Assembly: GCF_003611035.1 (NCBI RefSeq)
Contig: NZ_CP030033.1
Location: 2,914,001 to 2,978,000 of the forward strand
Direction: 5' to 3'
DNA length: 64,000 bases
From: Cryobacterium soli
GTDB taxonomy: Bacteria > Actinomycetota > Actinomycetes > Actinomycetales > Microbacteriaceae
This document shows, piece after piece, positions 27,548 to 36,204 of the stretch. A program made the position numbers and the translations under genes. The notes beneath the pieces are model-generated. The model worked only from the letters and a program-made list of their open reading frames with translations. It did not search any database and was not told the DNA's origin. How positions within the stretch are numbered: the stretch's first letter is position 1; each line of letters starts with the position of its first letter.

Positions 27548-27599
27548 TGCTGCGCCCAGAGGGGATGCCGCACCGCAGTGTCGGGCGAGCCGACTCGCG

Positions 27600-28706
27600 C
27601 TAGCCGCGGGCGGCGGCCAGGGGCAGGCCCAGCGCGGCGGCGACGCCCGCGTTCGTGACGGCGCCGGCGTGGATGTTGAGGCCGGCCTCGAGCGCCGCGT
27701 CGTCGGCGATGGCCAGCTCCCAGCCCTTGTCGGCCAGCGCGATCACATACGGCAGGGTGGCGTTGGTGAGGGCACGGGTGGAGGTCTCCGGCACGGCGCC
27801 CGGCATGTTGGCCACGCAGTAGTACACGGAGTTGTGCACGGCGAAGGTGGGTTCGTCGTGGGTGGTGGGCCGGGAGCCCTCGAAGCAGCCGCCCTGGTCG
27901 ATGGCGATGTCGACGAGCACCGACCCCTTCTTCATACCGGCGACCATTTCGTCGGTGACGAGCTTGGGCGCTGCGGCTCCGGGGATGAGCACCGAGCCGA
28001 TCACGAGGTCGGCGTCGGCAAGCTGGGCGGCGATCTCGTATGCGGTGGAGACCCGGGTCTGGATCGTGCCGTCGAACCGGTTCTCCAGTTCGCGCAGGCG
28101 CGGCACGGACAGGTCGATGATGGTGACGTCGGCGCCCATGCCCAGGGCGTTGGCCGCCGCGTGCTCGCCCGCGACGCCGCCGCCGATCACGACGACTTTG
28201 GCCTTGGGGGTGCCGGGCACGCCGCCGAGCAGGATGCCGCGCCCGCCGGCCGCGCTCATCAGGTGGTACGCGCCCACCTGGGTGGCCAGTCGCCCGGCGA
28301 CCTCGCTCATCGGGGACAGCAGCGGCAGGGTGCGGTTGGACAGCTGCACGGTCTCGTACGCGATGGCGGTGGTGCCGGAGGCGAGAAGCGCCTCGGTCTG
28401 GGCGCGATCGGCGGCGAGGTGCAGGTAGGTGAAGAGCACCTGGTCGGCGCGGAGGTAACCGTATTCGGCCGCGATGGGCTCCTTGACCTTGAGCAGCAGC
28501 TCGGCGGCGGCCCAGACCTCGGCCGCGGTGTCGAGGATGGTGGCGCCGGCCAGGGCGTAGGCGTCGTCCGTGATCGAGGAGCCGAGGCCGGCCCCACGCT
28601 GGATGACCACGTCGTGGCCGCGACGGGTGAGTTCGGACACTCCCGCGGGGGTGATGGCCACTCGATTCTCGTTGTTCTTGATCTCGCTGGGGATTCCGAC
28701 GCGCAT
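27600..28706 (-). CDS. ald: Alanine dehydrogenase
   Basis: 368 aa. [20 protein letters not shown] is the classic start; Lys and His of the active site lie in [12 protein letters not shown] and FTYLHLAAD, and the NAD loop is [16 protein letters not shown]. It interconverts alanine with pyruvate plus ammonia, allowing growth on alanine and NADH balance. GGAG precedes ATG 28706. The 211-nt upstream gap holds a pair of inverted ten-base sites that may control it. Confidence 0.96.
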   Translation of the reverse strand: MRVGIPSEIKNNENRVAITPAGVSELTRRGHDVVIQRGAGLGSSITDDAYALAGATILDTAAEVWAAAELLLKVKEPIAAEYGYLRADQVLFTYLHLAADRAQTEALLASGTTAIAYETVQLSNRTLPLLSPMSEVAGRLATQVGAYHLMSAAGGRGILLGGVPGTPKAKVVVIGGGVAGEHAAANALGMGADVTIIDLSVPRLRELENRFDGTIQTRVSTAYEIAAQLADADLVIGSVLIPGAAAPKLVTDEMVAGMKKGSVLVDIAIDQGGCFEGSRPTTHDEPTFAVHNSVYYCVANMPGAVPETSTRALTNATLPYVIALADKGWELAIADDAALEAGLNIHAGAVTNAGVAAALGLPLAAARG

Positions 28707-28808
28707 GATTGCTCCAGTTGGGGAAGGGGGTGGATGCGGGGTCAGCCCGAAGAATCAACTGGTCCCTGCAGGAAATACTGCTGGCTTCCTGTTTCAGATG
28801 GGTTTCGG

Positions 28809-28896
28809 CCGAACAATCACGCGCAAACTCGGTCGGGCGGTTTTATTTTCCGACGATGATCCCTCCCTCACGCCGCGGTGACCGTAGATTGTTCGG
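28809..28896. promoter_or_regulatory. Distant inverted sites upstream of ald
   Basis: CCGAACAATC (28809-28818) and GATTGTTCGG (28887-28896) are perfect inverted copies with centres about 78 nt apart in the ald upstream gap. Spacing of roughly seven helical turns suits a regulator that loops or wraps DNA, such as the Lrp/AsnC proteins that often control ald. No such gene is in the window. Confidence 0.6.
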
Positions 28897-28917
28897 TCGC
28901 CAGGCCGGGCGCATCCG

Positions 28918-30621
28918 TCAGTCGAGCAGGGGCGTCACGCCGGCCTGGAGGGCGTCGAGTTCGTGCCGCACGTCGCCGGCGCTGGCCGGGGAGATCCGGC
29001 GTTCGACGACGGCCTGGGTGAGGGCGGCCCGCTGCAGGTCGAAGTACTCGCCGCTCGTGCGGTCTTCGCGGCCGGCGACGGCGGCCGCAGCTGCCGCGCG
29101 GGCCTCGGCCCGCCCCTCCTCGACCTCGGCGTCTTCCGCGGTGGTGTCGATACGGAGCGTCTTCGCCAGCAGCGGCAGGGTGGAGCCCTGCAGCAGCAGG
29201 GTGCCGACCGCCACGATGAACGCCACGGTCTGGATGATGGTGCGGCCGGGGAACGGGGCGCCGGAGGCGATGGTGAGCGGGATGCCGCCGGCCGCGGCGA
29301 GCGTGATGATGCCGCGCATACCGGTCCAGGACACGAGCAGGTTCTCGGCCGGGGTGAGGACGGTGATGTGCCCGCGGTCGCGTCCGCCCTGCCGGCCGCC
29401 CGGGCCGCGGCGGCCGCCCCGCCCGCCGCCTGGTCCGGTCGCGCTGTCCAGCCTCGGTTGCATGCGCAGCCTCTGCACGCTGTCGGACCGCTGAGACCTG
29501 TCAGCTCTCCCCGGCCGGCCCTCGACGGGTTGCGCAGGCCCGCCGCGCCGGCGCTGCCGCCGTGCGGCGGTGGGGTCGAGCGAGGCGGCCATCCGCTTGG
29601 CGTAGATCAGCAGGGCGAGCTGGGCGCGGCCGTAGCTGAAGTAGACCCAGGCGAACCTGCAGAGGATCACCGCGAGCAAGACGATCAGGCCCAGGCCGAT
29701 GGTGGACCAGGTGGGGGTGCTCGACTCGGCGAGGTCTTCCAGCACGAACCGGAACTGCAGACCCATGTAGGCGAAGACGAACGCCTCGAGGATGAGGTCG
29801 ACGACGGGCCAGAGTGCGGCTTCCTGCAACCGGGTGCGGTAGGCCGTGGAGGGCGCCGTGCTCGGGCGCACGGTGAAGTGCGACATGCTCACGGTGAAGC
29901 CGGCCGCGACGACGGCGATGATGCCGGAGGCGTGCAGCTGCTCGGCGGCGAAGTAGGCCAGAAACGGAACCAGTAGGTTGAGCCCGCTCTCGATGGTGGG
30001 GTTGCCCACCCGTCGGCGCACCGCGATGACGACCCGGCCGACGACCACGCCGAGGATCAGGCCGATCAGGGCCTCCCAGCCGAAGAGCAGGAACGGGTTC
30101 TCGATGAACTCGCTGTCCCCGGTGACGGCCGCCACCGCCACCGCGAACAGGGTCAGCGCGGCCGCATCGTTCACCAGGCTCTCCCCGGTGAGGATCGAGA
30201 TCGTGCGCCGCGGCAGCCCGATCTCGCGGCCATGGCTCACGGTGGTGACCGAGTCCGGCGGTGAGACCACGGCGGCGAGCACGAACGCCCCGGCCAGGCC
30301 GATCTCCGGCGCGATCCAGGAAGTGAGGAAGCCCACCACCACGGTGGTGAAGACCACCAGGCCCACGCCGAGGCCGAGGATGCTGCGCAGGTTCTTGACG
30401 AACGCGAAGAAGGAGAAGTTCAGGGTGGCGGAGTAGAGCAGCGGCGGGATCACGACCCCGAGGATCAGCTCGGGATCGAGTTCCAGCCGGGGCAGGCCGG
30501 GGATGAACGAGATGGCCGCCGCCAGGGTGACGGTGACGATGCCGGCCTGCAGACCGCGCAGGTGGGCGAAGGCGGCAATGATCAGAGCGCCGGTCATGAC
30601 GAGGAGCAGCTGGACGTCCAT
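28918..30621 (-). CDS. Na+/H+ antiporter (CPA1 family)
   Basis: 567 aa, about 12 membrane helices. The ion-binding segment is AAVVSPPDSVTTV and ILTGESLVNDAAALTLF is the CPA1 signature. It exchanges Na+ (or K+) for H+. Around residues 365-440 a hydrophilic Arg/Gly-rich insertion (RRQRRRGGPAQPVEG ... GPGGGRGGRRGPGG) interrupts the membrane region between helices. The C-terminal tail after the last helix is Ala/Glu-rich. ATG 30621 (MDVQLLLVMTGALII) starts directly with helix 1; longer in-frame upstream sequence overlaps a divergent promoter region. Confidence 0.88.
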   Translation of the reverse strand: MDVQLLLVMTGALIIAAFAHLRGLQAGIVTVTLAAAISFIPGLPRLELDPELILGVVIPPLLYSATLNFSFFAFVKNLRSILGLGVGLVVFTTVVVGFLTSWIAPEIGLAGAFVLAAVVSPPDSVTTVSHGREIGLPRRTISILTGESLVNDAAALTLFAVAVAAVTGDSEFIENPFLLFGWEALIGLILGVVVGRVVIAVRRRVGNPTIESGLNLLVPFLAYFAAEQLHASGIIAVVAAGFTVSMSHFTVRPSTAPSTAYRTRLQEAALWPVVDLILEAFVFAYMGLQFRFVLEDLAESSTPTWSTIGLGLIVLLAVILCRFAWVYFSYGRAQLALLIYAKRMAASLDPTAARRQRRRGGPAQPVEGRPGRADRSQRSDSVQRLRMQPRLDSATGPGGGRGGRRGPGGRQGGRDRGHITVLTPAENLLVSWTGMRGIITLAAAGGIPLTIASGAPFPGRTIIQTVAFIVAVGTLLLQGSTLPLLAKTLRIDTTAEDAEVEEGRAEARAAAAAAVAGREDRTSGEYFDLQRAALTQAVVERRISPASAGDVRHELDALQAGVTPLLD

Positions 30622-30639
30622 GGTGCCTGTCTTTCCGCG

Positions 30640-30679
30640 ATCGGTGTCGTGCCAGTCTTCCGTATCGGTGCCGTGCCAG
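30640..30679. repeat. 16-bp direct repeat in a divergent promoter region
   Basis: ATCGGTGTCGTGCCAG (30640-30655) recurs as ATCGGTGCCGTGCCAG (30664-30679), period 24 nt, in the 67-nt gap between the antiporter and VOC genes. It could be tandem regulator sites. Confidence 0.5.
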
Positions 30680-30688
30680 GATGTCGGC

Positions 30689-31042
30689 ATGGAACGAGTA
30701 CTGGGAATCGGTGGATATTTCCTGCGGTCCGCGGACCCTGTGGCGCTCAGCGCCTGGTACCGCGAGTGCCTGGGCCTGGACGTCGACGACAACGGCCTGT
30801 GGAGCCAGGCGGCCGGGCCGACGGTGTTCGCGACCTTCGACGCCGATAGCGACTACTTCGGCTCGCGGGCGCAACAGACCATGCTCAATTTCCGGGTGAA
30901 CGACCACGACGCCATGCTCGCACAGCTGCGCGCTGCCGGGGCGGAAGTGGCCGACGACATCCAGGAGATGGATGGCGTGGGCCGGTTCGGTTGGGTCACC
31001 GACCCGGAAGGAAACAGGATCGAACTGTGGCAGCCGGCGTGA
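30689..31042 (+). CDS. VOC/glyoxalase-family protein
   Basis: 117 aa with one VOC fold made of two beta-alpha-beta3 halves (GIGGYFLRSADPVALSAWYR ... GWVTDPEGNRIELWQP). Typical of small metal- or ligand-binding proteins related to glyoxalase and bleomycin-resistance proteins. The C-terminal Glu in NRIELWQ is a metal-ligand position. Function unknown. ATG 30689 is preceded by CAGGAT 7 nt upstream, possibly a leaderless -10 box. Confidence 0.85.
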   Translation: MERVLGIGGYFLRSADPVALSAWYRECLGLDVDDNGLWSQAAGPTVFATFDADSDYFGSRAQQTMLNFRVNDHDAMLAQLRAAGAEVADDIQEMDGVGRFGWVTDPEGNRIELWQPA

Positions 31043-31148
31043 GCTCGCATCCGCGCTGGGCATATCGATCTCAGGGGTTCATATGGCACTATGGGGGCGG
31101 ATTCGTCCGAAATAAGCCCGCTCGGCTGCGGAAAGAGTTGCCAGAACG

Positions 31149-31165
31149 ATGGATCGCGCATCCAT
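31149..31165. promoter_or_regulatory. Palindrome upstream of gabD1
   Basis: ATGGAT-CGCGC-ATCCAT, perfect arms, 35 nt before the succinate-semialdehyde dehydrogenase start. Possible operator; no second copy noticed. Confidence 0.4.
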
Positions 31166-31199
31166 TGGCCGAACCGTGCGTCACCGAAGGAGAACCAGC

Positions 31200-32579
31200 A
31201 TGAGCCACTACGCCGTCATCAATCCCGCCACCGGTGAGACCCTGCGGGAGTACCCCACCATCACCGCGGATGAGCTGGAGGCGGCCGTGGCCACGGCCGA
31301 CGCCGCCCGGAGCGACTGGTCCCGCACAGCAGACGTTGCCGCGCGCACCGCCCTCGTGCAGAAGGTCGCCGAGCTGCACACCGAGCGCCGCGACGAGCTG
31401 GCCGCGATCATCGTCCGCGAGATGGGCAAGACACTGGACCAGGCCCTGGGCGAGGTGGACTTCGCCGCCGCGATCTACCAGTACTACGCCGACAACGGCG
31501 CGGCCTTCCTCGCCGACGAGCCCATCGAACTCTCCGACGGCGAGGGCAGCGCGTTCATCCGTCGCGGCGGCCTCGGCGTGCTCCTGGGGATCATGCCGTG
31601 GAATTTCCCTTACTACCAGGTAGCCCGTTTCGCCGGCCCGAATGTCGTGGGCGGCAACACCATCCTGCTCAAGCACGCCCCGCAGTGCCCGGAGTCCGCG
31701 GCCGCTATCGCCGACATCTTCGCCGAGGCCGCCCAGACTGTGGGCGCCCCGGCCGGGGTCTACGTGAATATCTACGCCACCAATGAGCAGGTCGCGACCC
31801 TGATCGCCGACCCGCGGGTGCAGGGCATCTCGGTCACCGGCTCCGAACGGGCCGGCGCGGCCGTGGCCGAGCTCGCGGGCAAGCACCTGAAGAAGGTCGT
31901 GCTCGAGCTCGGCGGGTCCGACCCGTTCATCCTGCTGTCCACCGACGATCTGGATGCCGCGGTGCAGGACGCCGTCAACGCCCGCCTGGACAACAACGGC
32001 CAGTCCTGCAACGCCGCCAAGCGGTTCATCGTGATCGACGACCTCTACGAGCAGTTCGCCGAGAAGTTCACCGCCGTGTTCACCGCCGCGCAGCCGGCCG
32101 ACCCGTTCGCCGACGGCACCCTGCTCGGGCCGCTCTCCTCTGCCGCCGCCACCGAACGTCTCGAGGAGCAGCTGGGCCGGGCCGTTGCCCAGGGTGCGAC
32201 CGTGCTGGCCAGCGGTACCGCCACCGGCAACTTCTTCCCGCCGGCAGTGCTCGCCGATGTCACGCCCGAAATGGACGCCTACCGGGAGGAGTTCTTCGGC
32301 CCCGTCGCGGCGCTCTACCGGGTCTCTTCCGAGGAGGACGCGGTGCGGGTTGCCAACGACACGCCCTTCGGCCTGGGCTCCTACGTCTACACGACCGATC
32401 AGGACCAGGCGTTGCGGGTAGCGGATGCCATCGACGCCGGCATGGTCTGGGTCAACCTGGTGCTCGGCGACGCGGCCGAACTGCCGTTCGGCGGCGTCAA
32501 GCGGTCGGGCTCGGGCCGTGAAATGGGCCGGTTCGCCATCGAGGAGTTCACCAACAAGAAGCTGATCCGGCTGGGCTGA
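31200..32579 (+). CDS. gabD1: Succinate-semialdehyde dehydrogenase (NAD(P)+)
   Basis: 459 aa aldehyde dehydrogenase of the GabD1 type. Catalytic Cys270 sits in NNGQSCNAAKRF and the general base Glu236 in LELGGSDPF; the cofactor segment is GIMPWNFPYYQ. It oxidises succinate semialdehyde to succinate in GABA and related degradation. ATG 31200 follows GAAGGAGAA. It seems monocistronic; the gene after it is on the other strand. Confidence 0.92.
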   Translation: MSHYAVINPATGETLREYPTITADELEAAVATADAARSDWSRTADVAARTALVQKVAELHTERRDELAAIIVREMGKTLDQALGEVDFAAAIYQYYADNGAAFLADEPIELSDGEGSAFIRRGGLGVLLGIMPWNFPYYQVARFAGPNVVGGNTILLKHAPQCPESAAAIADIFAEAAQTVGAPAGVYVNIYATNEQVATLIADPRVQGISVTGSERAGAAVAELAGKHLKKVVLELGGSDPFILLSTDDLDAAVQDAVNARLDNNGQSCNAAKRFIVIDDLYEQFAEKFTAVFTAAQPADPFADGTLLGPLSSAAATERLEEQLGRAVAQGATVLASGTATGNFFPPAVLADVTPEMDAYREEFFGPVAALYRVSSEEDAVRVANDTPFGLGSYVYTTDQDQALRVADAIDAGMVWVNLVLGDAAELPFGGVKRSGSGREMGRFAIEEFTNKKLIRLG

Positions 32580-32605
32580 TCGCGCCGCTCCCCGGCACGT
32601 CGGTG

Positions 32606-33194
32606 TCAGTGCTGCTGCACGTGGCTGCGAAGCGCGGCCGCCGCGAACCGTGCGGCGGCCGCGCCGCCAAAACTGAGGTGGAAGTCAGGGTCTGACTCGT
32701 ATTGGTCGGCAGCCCCGAGCAGCATCGCGGCCGATTTCTCCTCGTCGCCGTCGTGCATCGGCGTTCCGGGGATCGCGGCGAACCAGTCCAGGTGCACGGC
32801 GGCGTGCTCCTGAGCCACCACGGAATCGGGTTCGTGGCCCTCTTCCTGGATTTCACGCCAGCGCGTCAGCAGAGCCTCGGCGTTGGACTTCCAGTCGAGC
32901 TGTTGGTGAACCGACTTTCCATGCCACCACTGGTTCGAGGCTTCGAACGCTGCGCGCCCCCAGCGCTCGACGACTTCTGCTTCGTAAGCATCGTTGAAGC
33001 CTTGGAGCATGACATCCATCTGTGGTTCGCGACCCTCACGACGCATCATGAGGGTGTGCCGAACCGCTGCGGTGCGTCGATCCAGCGTTGTCTCCGATGC
33101 GGTCGGGGTGAAGCAGCCCGATGCGGTGATAATGACGCAACGTACGTCCGCTGATTCCCGCGCGCTCAGCGAGCTCCTTGACCGTCCATTCCAT
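32606..33194 (-). pseudogene. Broken MerR-family TipA-like regulator
   Basis: The N-terminal MerR helix-turn-helix (MEWTVKELAERAGISGRTLRHYH then RIGLLHPDRIG) starts at 33194 and runs out of frame near 33090. The C-terminal TipAS antibiotic-recognition domain (from GFNDAYEAEVVERWG to RSHVQQH, ending at 32606) continues in another frame. An intact TipAL protein needs about 60-70 more residues between them for the rest of the wing and the dimerisation coiled coil, so both a frameshift and an internal deletion have occurred. The TipAS part alone could still be translated from ATG 33049 (147 aa). Confidence 0.72.
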
Positions 33195-33221
33195 GACGCA
33201 CCCCCGGTGTGCTCTCAATTG

Positions 33222-34130
33222 TCAGGCCCGACCGGGCGGCGTGAGACCGAGTCGAGGCAGCGCTTCACGGAGAATATCGGACGAGGGCGTTCGCACACTC
33301 TGTGCAGCGCTGGTGCCAGTGGCGTGCAGATAGGCGTCGACCAGGCGTGTGCCGGCGGCATAACCCGCACCGGTCGGCAGACCGACAGGTGCCCCACCGA
33401 AAAGCCGTGCCGTGGAATCGCCGAGGACCCAGGCAGCGAAGTTCTGCATCCCTGTGACGTCGAGTCCGGTCGCGACCTTCGCCAGCACGTCGTTGTCGGC
33501 GCGGGTCGCCTCGGCGACGAAGTGGGTGTAGCCCGCATCACCGAAGAGCTCTGTCGCGAAGGTGTCCGCAAGGCCTTCGGATACGACGTGCTCGCCGACC
33601 GTCACGATCGCAGGGTCCCAGACCACGCCGCCGGCTGCGTAGCGGACGTTGTGGTGGAGCTCGTGGACGGCGATGGCTTCGAGCCGGTCCAGGACGCGTG
33701 CCGTTGGCCACACGGTGAGGGTGATGTATCCACCGATACCGCCGAACCCGGATAGCCCCTGAATCTCATCGAGGAAATGACCGTTGGTGTGATCGCCCAG
33801 CACCAGCAGGACTTTCAGGTCGGGCACTCGCACAGCGGGATCGGCGGACTCCACTGCTGCGGCGCCCATGTCGAGAGCGTTGGCGATTCGTGTCCAGGCG
33901 TCGGCGGCGACCAGCGCAGCCAACCCGTCGCGCAGCGTGGCAGAAGAATCCTCCCAGTCGAAGCCGAAGTTCTGCCGGTGCACGGTGGCCATATCGATGC
34001 CGCCGGGGATGAAGTGATACATGCCTGCCATCGGTGCCCACATCTTGCGCACGAGGTCTGCACGCGCTTCCGGAGCCGCATCCAGAATGCTTGCGGTGGC
34101 GGAAGCGCTGTCGATCACGGAGATGGTCAT
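33222..34130 (-). CDS. DUF2268 putative zinc-dependent protease
   Basis: 302 aa with AVHELHHNVRYA, an HExxH zinc motif, and a downstream Glu in VSEGLADTFATELFG as third ligand; this is the DUF2268 pattern. No signal peptide. The closest Bacillus relative (YjaZ) is a membrane-linked protease-like protein of unknown target. It lies 27 nt upstream of the broken TipA-like regulator on the same strand, so the two probably formed an operon before the regulator decayed. Confidence 0.82.
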   Translation of the reverse strand: MTISVIDSASATASILDAAPEARADLVRKMWAPMAGMYHFIPGGIDMATVHRQNFGFDWEDSSATLRDGLAALVAADAWTRIANALDMGAAAVESADPAVRVPDLKVLLVLGDHTNGHFLDEIQGLSGFGGIGGYITLTVWPTARVLDRLEAIAVHELHHNVRYAAGGVVWDPAIVTVGEHVVSEGLADTFATELFGDAGYTHFVAEATRADNDVLAKVATGLDVTGMQNFAAWVLGDSTARLFGGAPVGLPTGAGYAAGTRLVDAYLHATGTSAAQSVRTPSSDILREALPRLGLTPPGRA

Positions 34131-34246
34131 AACGCTTGACTCTAAACATTGCCGCTAGGGCAACGTCAAACTCCGTTTCACTCACGTATCCGGATTGCAG
34201 TCGGGAACACCATCGCCGCCCACTGGGATGCAGCGCAGACGATGGC

Positions 34247-34282
34247 TTGACAGTCATACTACTTAGACACACAATGTAGTCA
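34247..34282 (+). promoter_or_regulatory. PadR-gene promoter, leaderless, with operator-like arms
   Basis: TTGACA (34247-34252), 17-nt spacer, CACAAT (34270-34275), ending 7 nt before ATG 34282. ACTAC (34258-34262) and GTAGT (34276-34280) form inverted arms around the -10 box and may be the PadR site. Confidence 0.65.
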
Positions 34283-34668
34283 TGCTCTCTCACCAATCCG
34301 ACCTCCCAGACCCGATCCCGGGGGACTGGCCGAGCGACTGGCTGCGGGCGACCCTGGGCCTCATGGCGTTGCGCGCGCTCGAGGCCGGACCCTCCTACGG
34401 GTACGCGATCATCGCCGACCTCGAGCGCAGCGGCTTGGGGGTGATCAAGGGTGGAACGCTCTATCCCTTGTTGACCCGCTACGAGACGGCGGGTCTGGTT
34501 GTCACCGAGTGGCGGCCGGGCGCTGCCGGCCCTGGCCGGAAGTACTTCGCCCTCACCGACCGCGGTCGTGCCGAACTGGACCGGCTGCGCGCCGACTGGA
34601 CCCGGTTCACGGGAACCACGATCACGTACCTCACCGAGCATCGACCGACCAAGGAGAACCTGTCATGA
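34282..34668 (+). CDS. PadR-family regulator
   Basis: 128 aa. Winged helix of PadR type with TLGLMALRALEAGPSYGYAI, GGTLYPLLTRYETAGLV and GRKYFALTDRGRAEL. Shares ATGA with the following HAAS membrane gene, a common arrangement in which PadR represses the pair. An N-terminal extension of about 18 residues (SHQSDLPDPIPGDWPSDW) precedes the core. Confidence 0.9.
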   Translation: MLSHQSDLPDPIPGDWPSDWLRATLGLMALRALEAGPSYGYAIIADLERSGLGVIKGGTLYPLLTRYETAGLVVTEWRPGAAGPGRKYFALTDRGRAELDRLRADWTRFTGTTITYLTEHRPTKENLS

Positions 34669-35390
34669 CCACGAACATCAGTACCTCGGACAAGAAATGG
34701 TTCGACGACCTCATCGTGGAACTCCGGCTGCGCCAGGTGAACGGCCCCGCTATCGGAGACACTGTCGCGAGTGCCCGAGAGCTCCTCGCGGACAGCGGGC
34801 AGCACGCCGAGGATGCGTTCGGCCCCGCCCGCGACTACGCCGCCGCGCTTGAACTACCCCGGGACGTTCAAAGCCGCTGGCGTAACGCAGCGCTCTGGCC
34901 CGCCCTGGGCGGACTCGCGGCATTCCTGGGGTTCATGCAGGCTCTCGTGCCCGGCGCGACAGGCGAGCCCCTCCTGGTCTCACCCGCTCAACTGGCCCTG
35001 CTGGGGGTGACGGTGGTGCTCATTGCCCTGCTGCCGTTGTATCTCGACGTGGCCATCCGACACCCGTGGGTCCTCGGACTTCTGTTCGTCATCGGGGGCG
35101 CAGCCGGTTTCTTGTCCTCCGTCGTGGCGCCCGGAACGATCGACGACGCGTGGCTGGTGCTGGCGGCCTGGCCGTGGCTGGTCGGCCTGGCGGCCACCAT
35201 GATCGTGATTTCGGTGGGGAACACCATCCGCACGCTTCGACGGGGAAACGTCGATGACATCACGGACCCCCGACAGGCGCCCACGGCCGGTCGCAAACGC
35301 TCCACCTTTGTGCTCGCGCTGGTCACCGACTGGCTGTTCCCTCTCTTCTCGGCGATGATGTTCGCCGTGGTGATGCTGACTCAGCCGTAG
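34665..35390 (+). CDS. HAAS-domain membrane protein
   Basis: 241 aa. Residues 1-70 are a soluble helical HAAS signalling domain (KKWFDDLIVELRLRQVNG, SARELLADSG); five membrane helices follow. HAAS proteins are usually encoded with PadR regulators and often transduce envelope-stress signals; the mechanism is unknown. ATG 34665 overlaps the PadR stop and has AAGGAGAA upstream. Confidence 0.82.
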   Translation: MTTNISTSDKKWFDDLIVELRLRQVNGPAIGDTVASARELLADSGQHAEDAFGPARDYAAALELPRDVQSRWRNAALWPALGGLAAFLGFMQALVPGATGEPLLVSPAQLALLGVTVVLIALLPLYLDVAIRHPWVLGLLFVIGGAAGFLSSVVAPGTIDDAWLVLAAWPWLVGLAATMIVISVGNTIRTLRRGNVDDITDPRQAPTAGRKRSTFVLALVTDWLFPLFSAMMFAVVMLTQP

Positions 35391-35764
35391 ACGCTGAGGC
35401 CCAGCCAGAGGCCGAGGAAGGCGCAGGCGACCGCGAGCACGAGCATCCCGAGCCCGTTGACGAGGGCGGAGAGCGATCGGCGGTCCCGGGCCAGCCGCAC
35501 CGTTTCGACGCTCGCGGTGCTGAACGTGGTGAAGCCACCCATCAGGCCACCGCCGAGCACGAGGTGCCAGGCCTCGGGCAGCCAGAGTGCCAGGGTCAGA
35601 CCCGTGATCAGGCCCAGCAGCAGCGACCCGAGCACGTTGATGAGCAGGGTGCCCACGGGAAGCGTCGTTCGCACCCGGGCCCGCACGACGCCGTCGAGGG
35701 CCAGGCGCAGCGCGGCGCCGAGTCCGCCGGCCAGGGACACGGCCACGAACAGCAGCGGGGTCAC
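35381..35764 (-). CDS. crcB: Fluoride ion channel CrcB/Fluc, subunit 2
   Basis: 127 aa, four membrane helices. Conserved Fluc motifs: GGLGAALRLALD, LLINVLGSLLLG (pore Asn) and GGFTTFSTASVETVRL (Phe box). Fluc proteins work as antiparallel dimers that export fluoride; a pair of paralogues in tandem usually forms a heterodimer. GTG 35764 overlaps the stop of the first crcB. Its 3' end overlaps the HAAS gene end by 10 nt (convergent). Confidence 0.93.
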   Translation of the reverse strand: MTPLLFVAVSLAGGLGAALRLALDGVVRARVRTTLPVGTLLINVLGSLLLGLITGLTLALWLPEAWHLVLGGGLMGGFTTFSTASVETVRLARDRRSLSALVNGLGMLVLAVACAFLGLWLGLSVYG

Positions 35765-36204
35765 GAGTCGGCTCCCCGCCGGCGGTGCAGGGCGGCGCCG
35801 CAGGCGATGCCGGCCCAGGCCGTGATGGCGCCGACGATGACGGTGCCCAGCGCGTAGAGCAGGGCCGTGCCGACGCGGTCGTCGGCGAGGAGCAGGCTCG
35901 TGTCGGTGGCCAGGGCGCTGTAGGTGGTGAAGCCGCCGAGCACGCCGGTGCCGAGCAGCAGCCGCAGCTGGCGGCGGCGGCCGTCGTCGGGGCCGCTTCG
36001 CGCCAGGGTCTCCAGCAACAGGCCGAGCAGGAAGGCGCCGACCACGTTGATGCCCACGATCACCACGGCGACGCCGGCCACGGGCGGCACCGAGATCGCC
36101 AACAGCTCGCGGAGGGCGGTGCCGACGGTTCCGCCGGCGAACACCAGGGCGAGGTACTGCCAGCGCAGGTGCACCGGCCGTGCCAGGGCGTCCGGGTCGA
36201 TCAT
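35761..36204 (-). CDS. crcB: Fluoride ion channel CrcB/Fluc, subunit 1
   Basis: 147 aa, four membrane helices. GGTVGTALRELLA, VGINVVGAFLLG and GGFTTYSALATDTSLLL match Fluc. Starts on the stop of the phosphoglycerate mutase gene (ATGA) and overlaps the second crcB. Together they should export F-, with expression controlled by the riboswitch at 36991-37052. Confidence 0.93.
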   Translation of the reverse strand: MIDPDALARPVHLRWQYLALVFAGGTVGTALRELLAISVPPVAGVAVVIVGINVVGAFLLGLLLETLARSGPDDGRRRQLRLLLGTGVLGGFTTYSALATDTSLLLADDRVGTALLYALGTVIVGAITAWAGIACGAALHRRRGADS

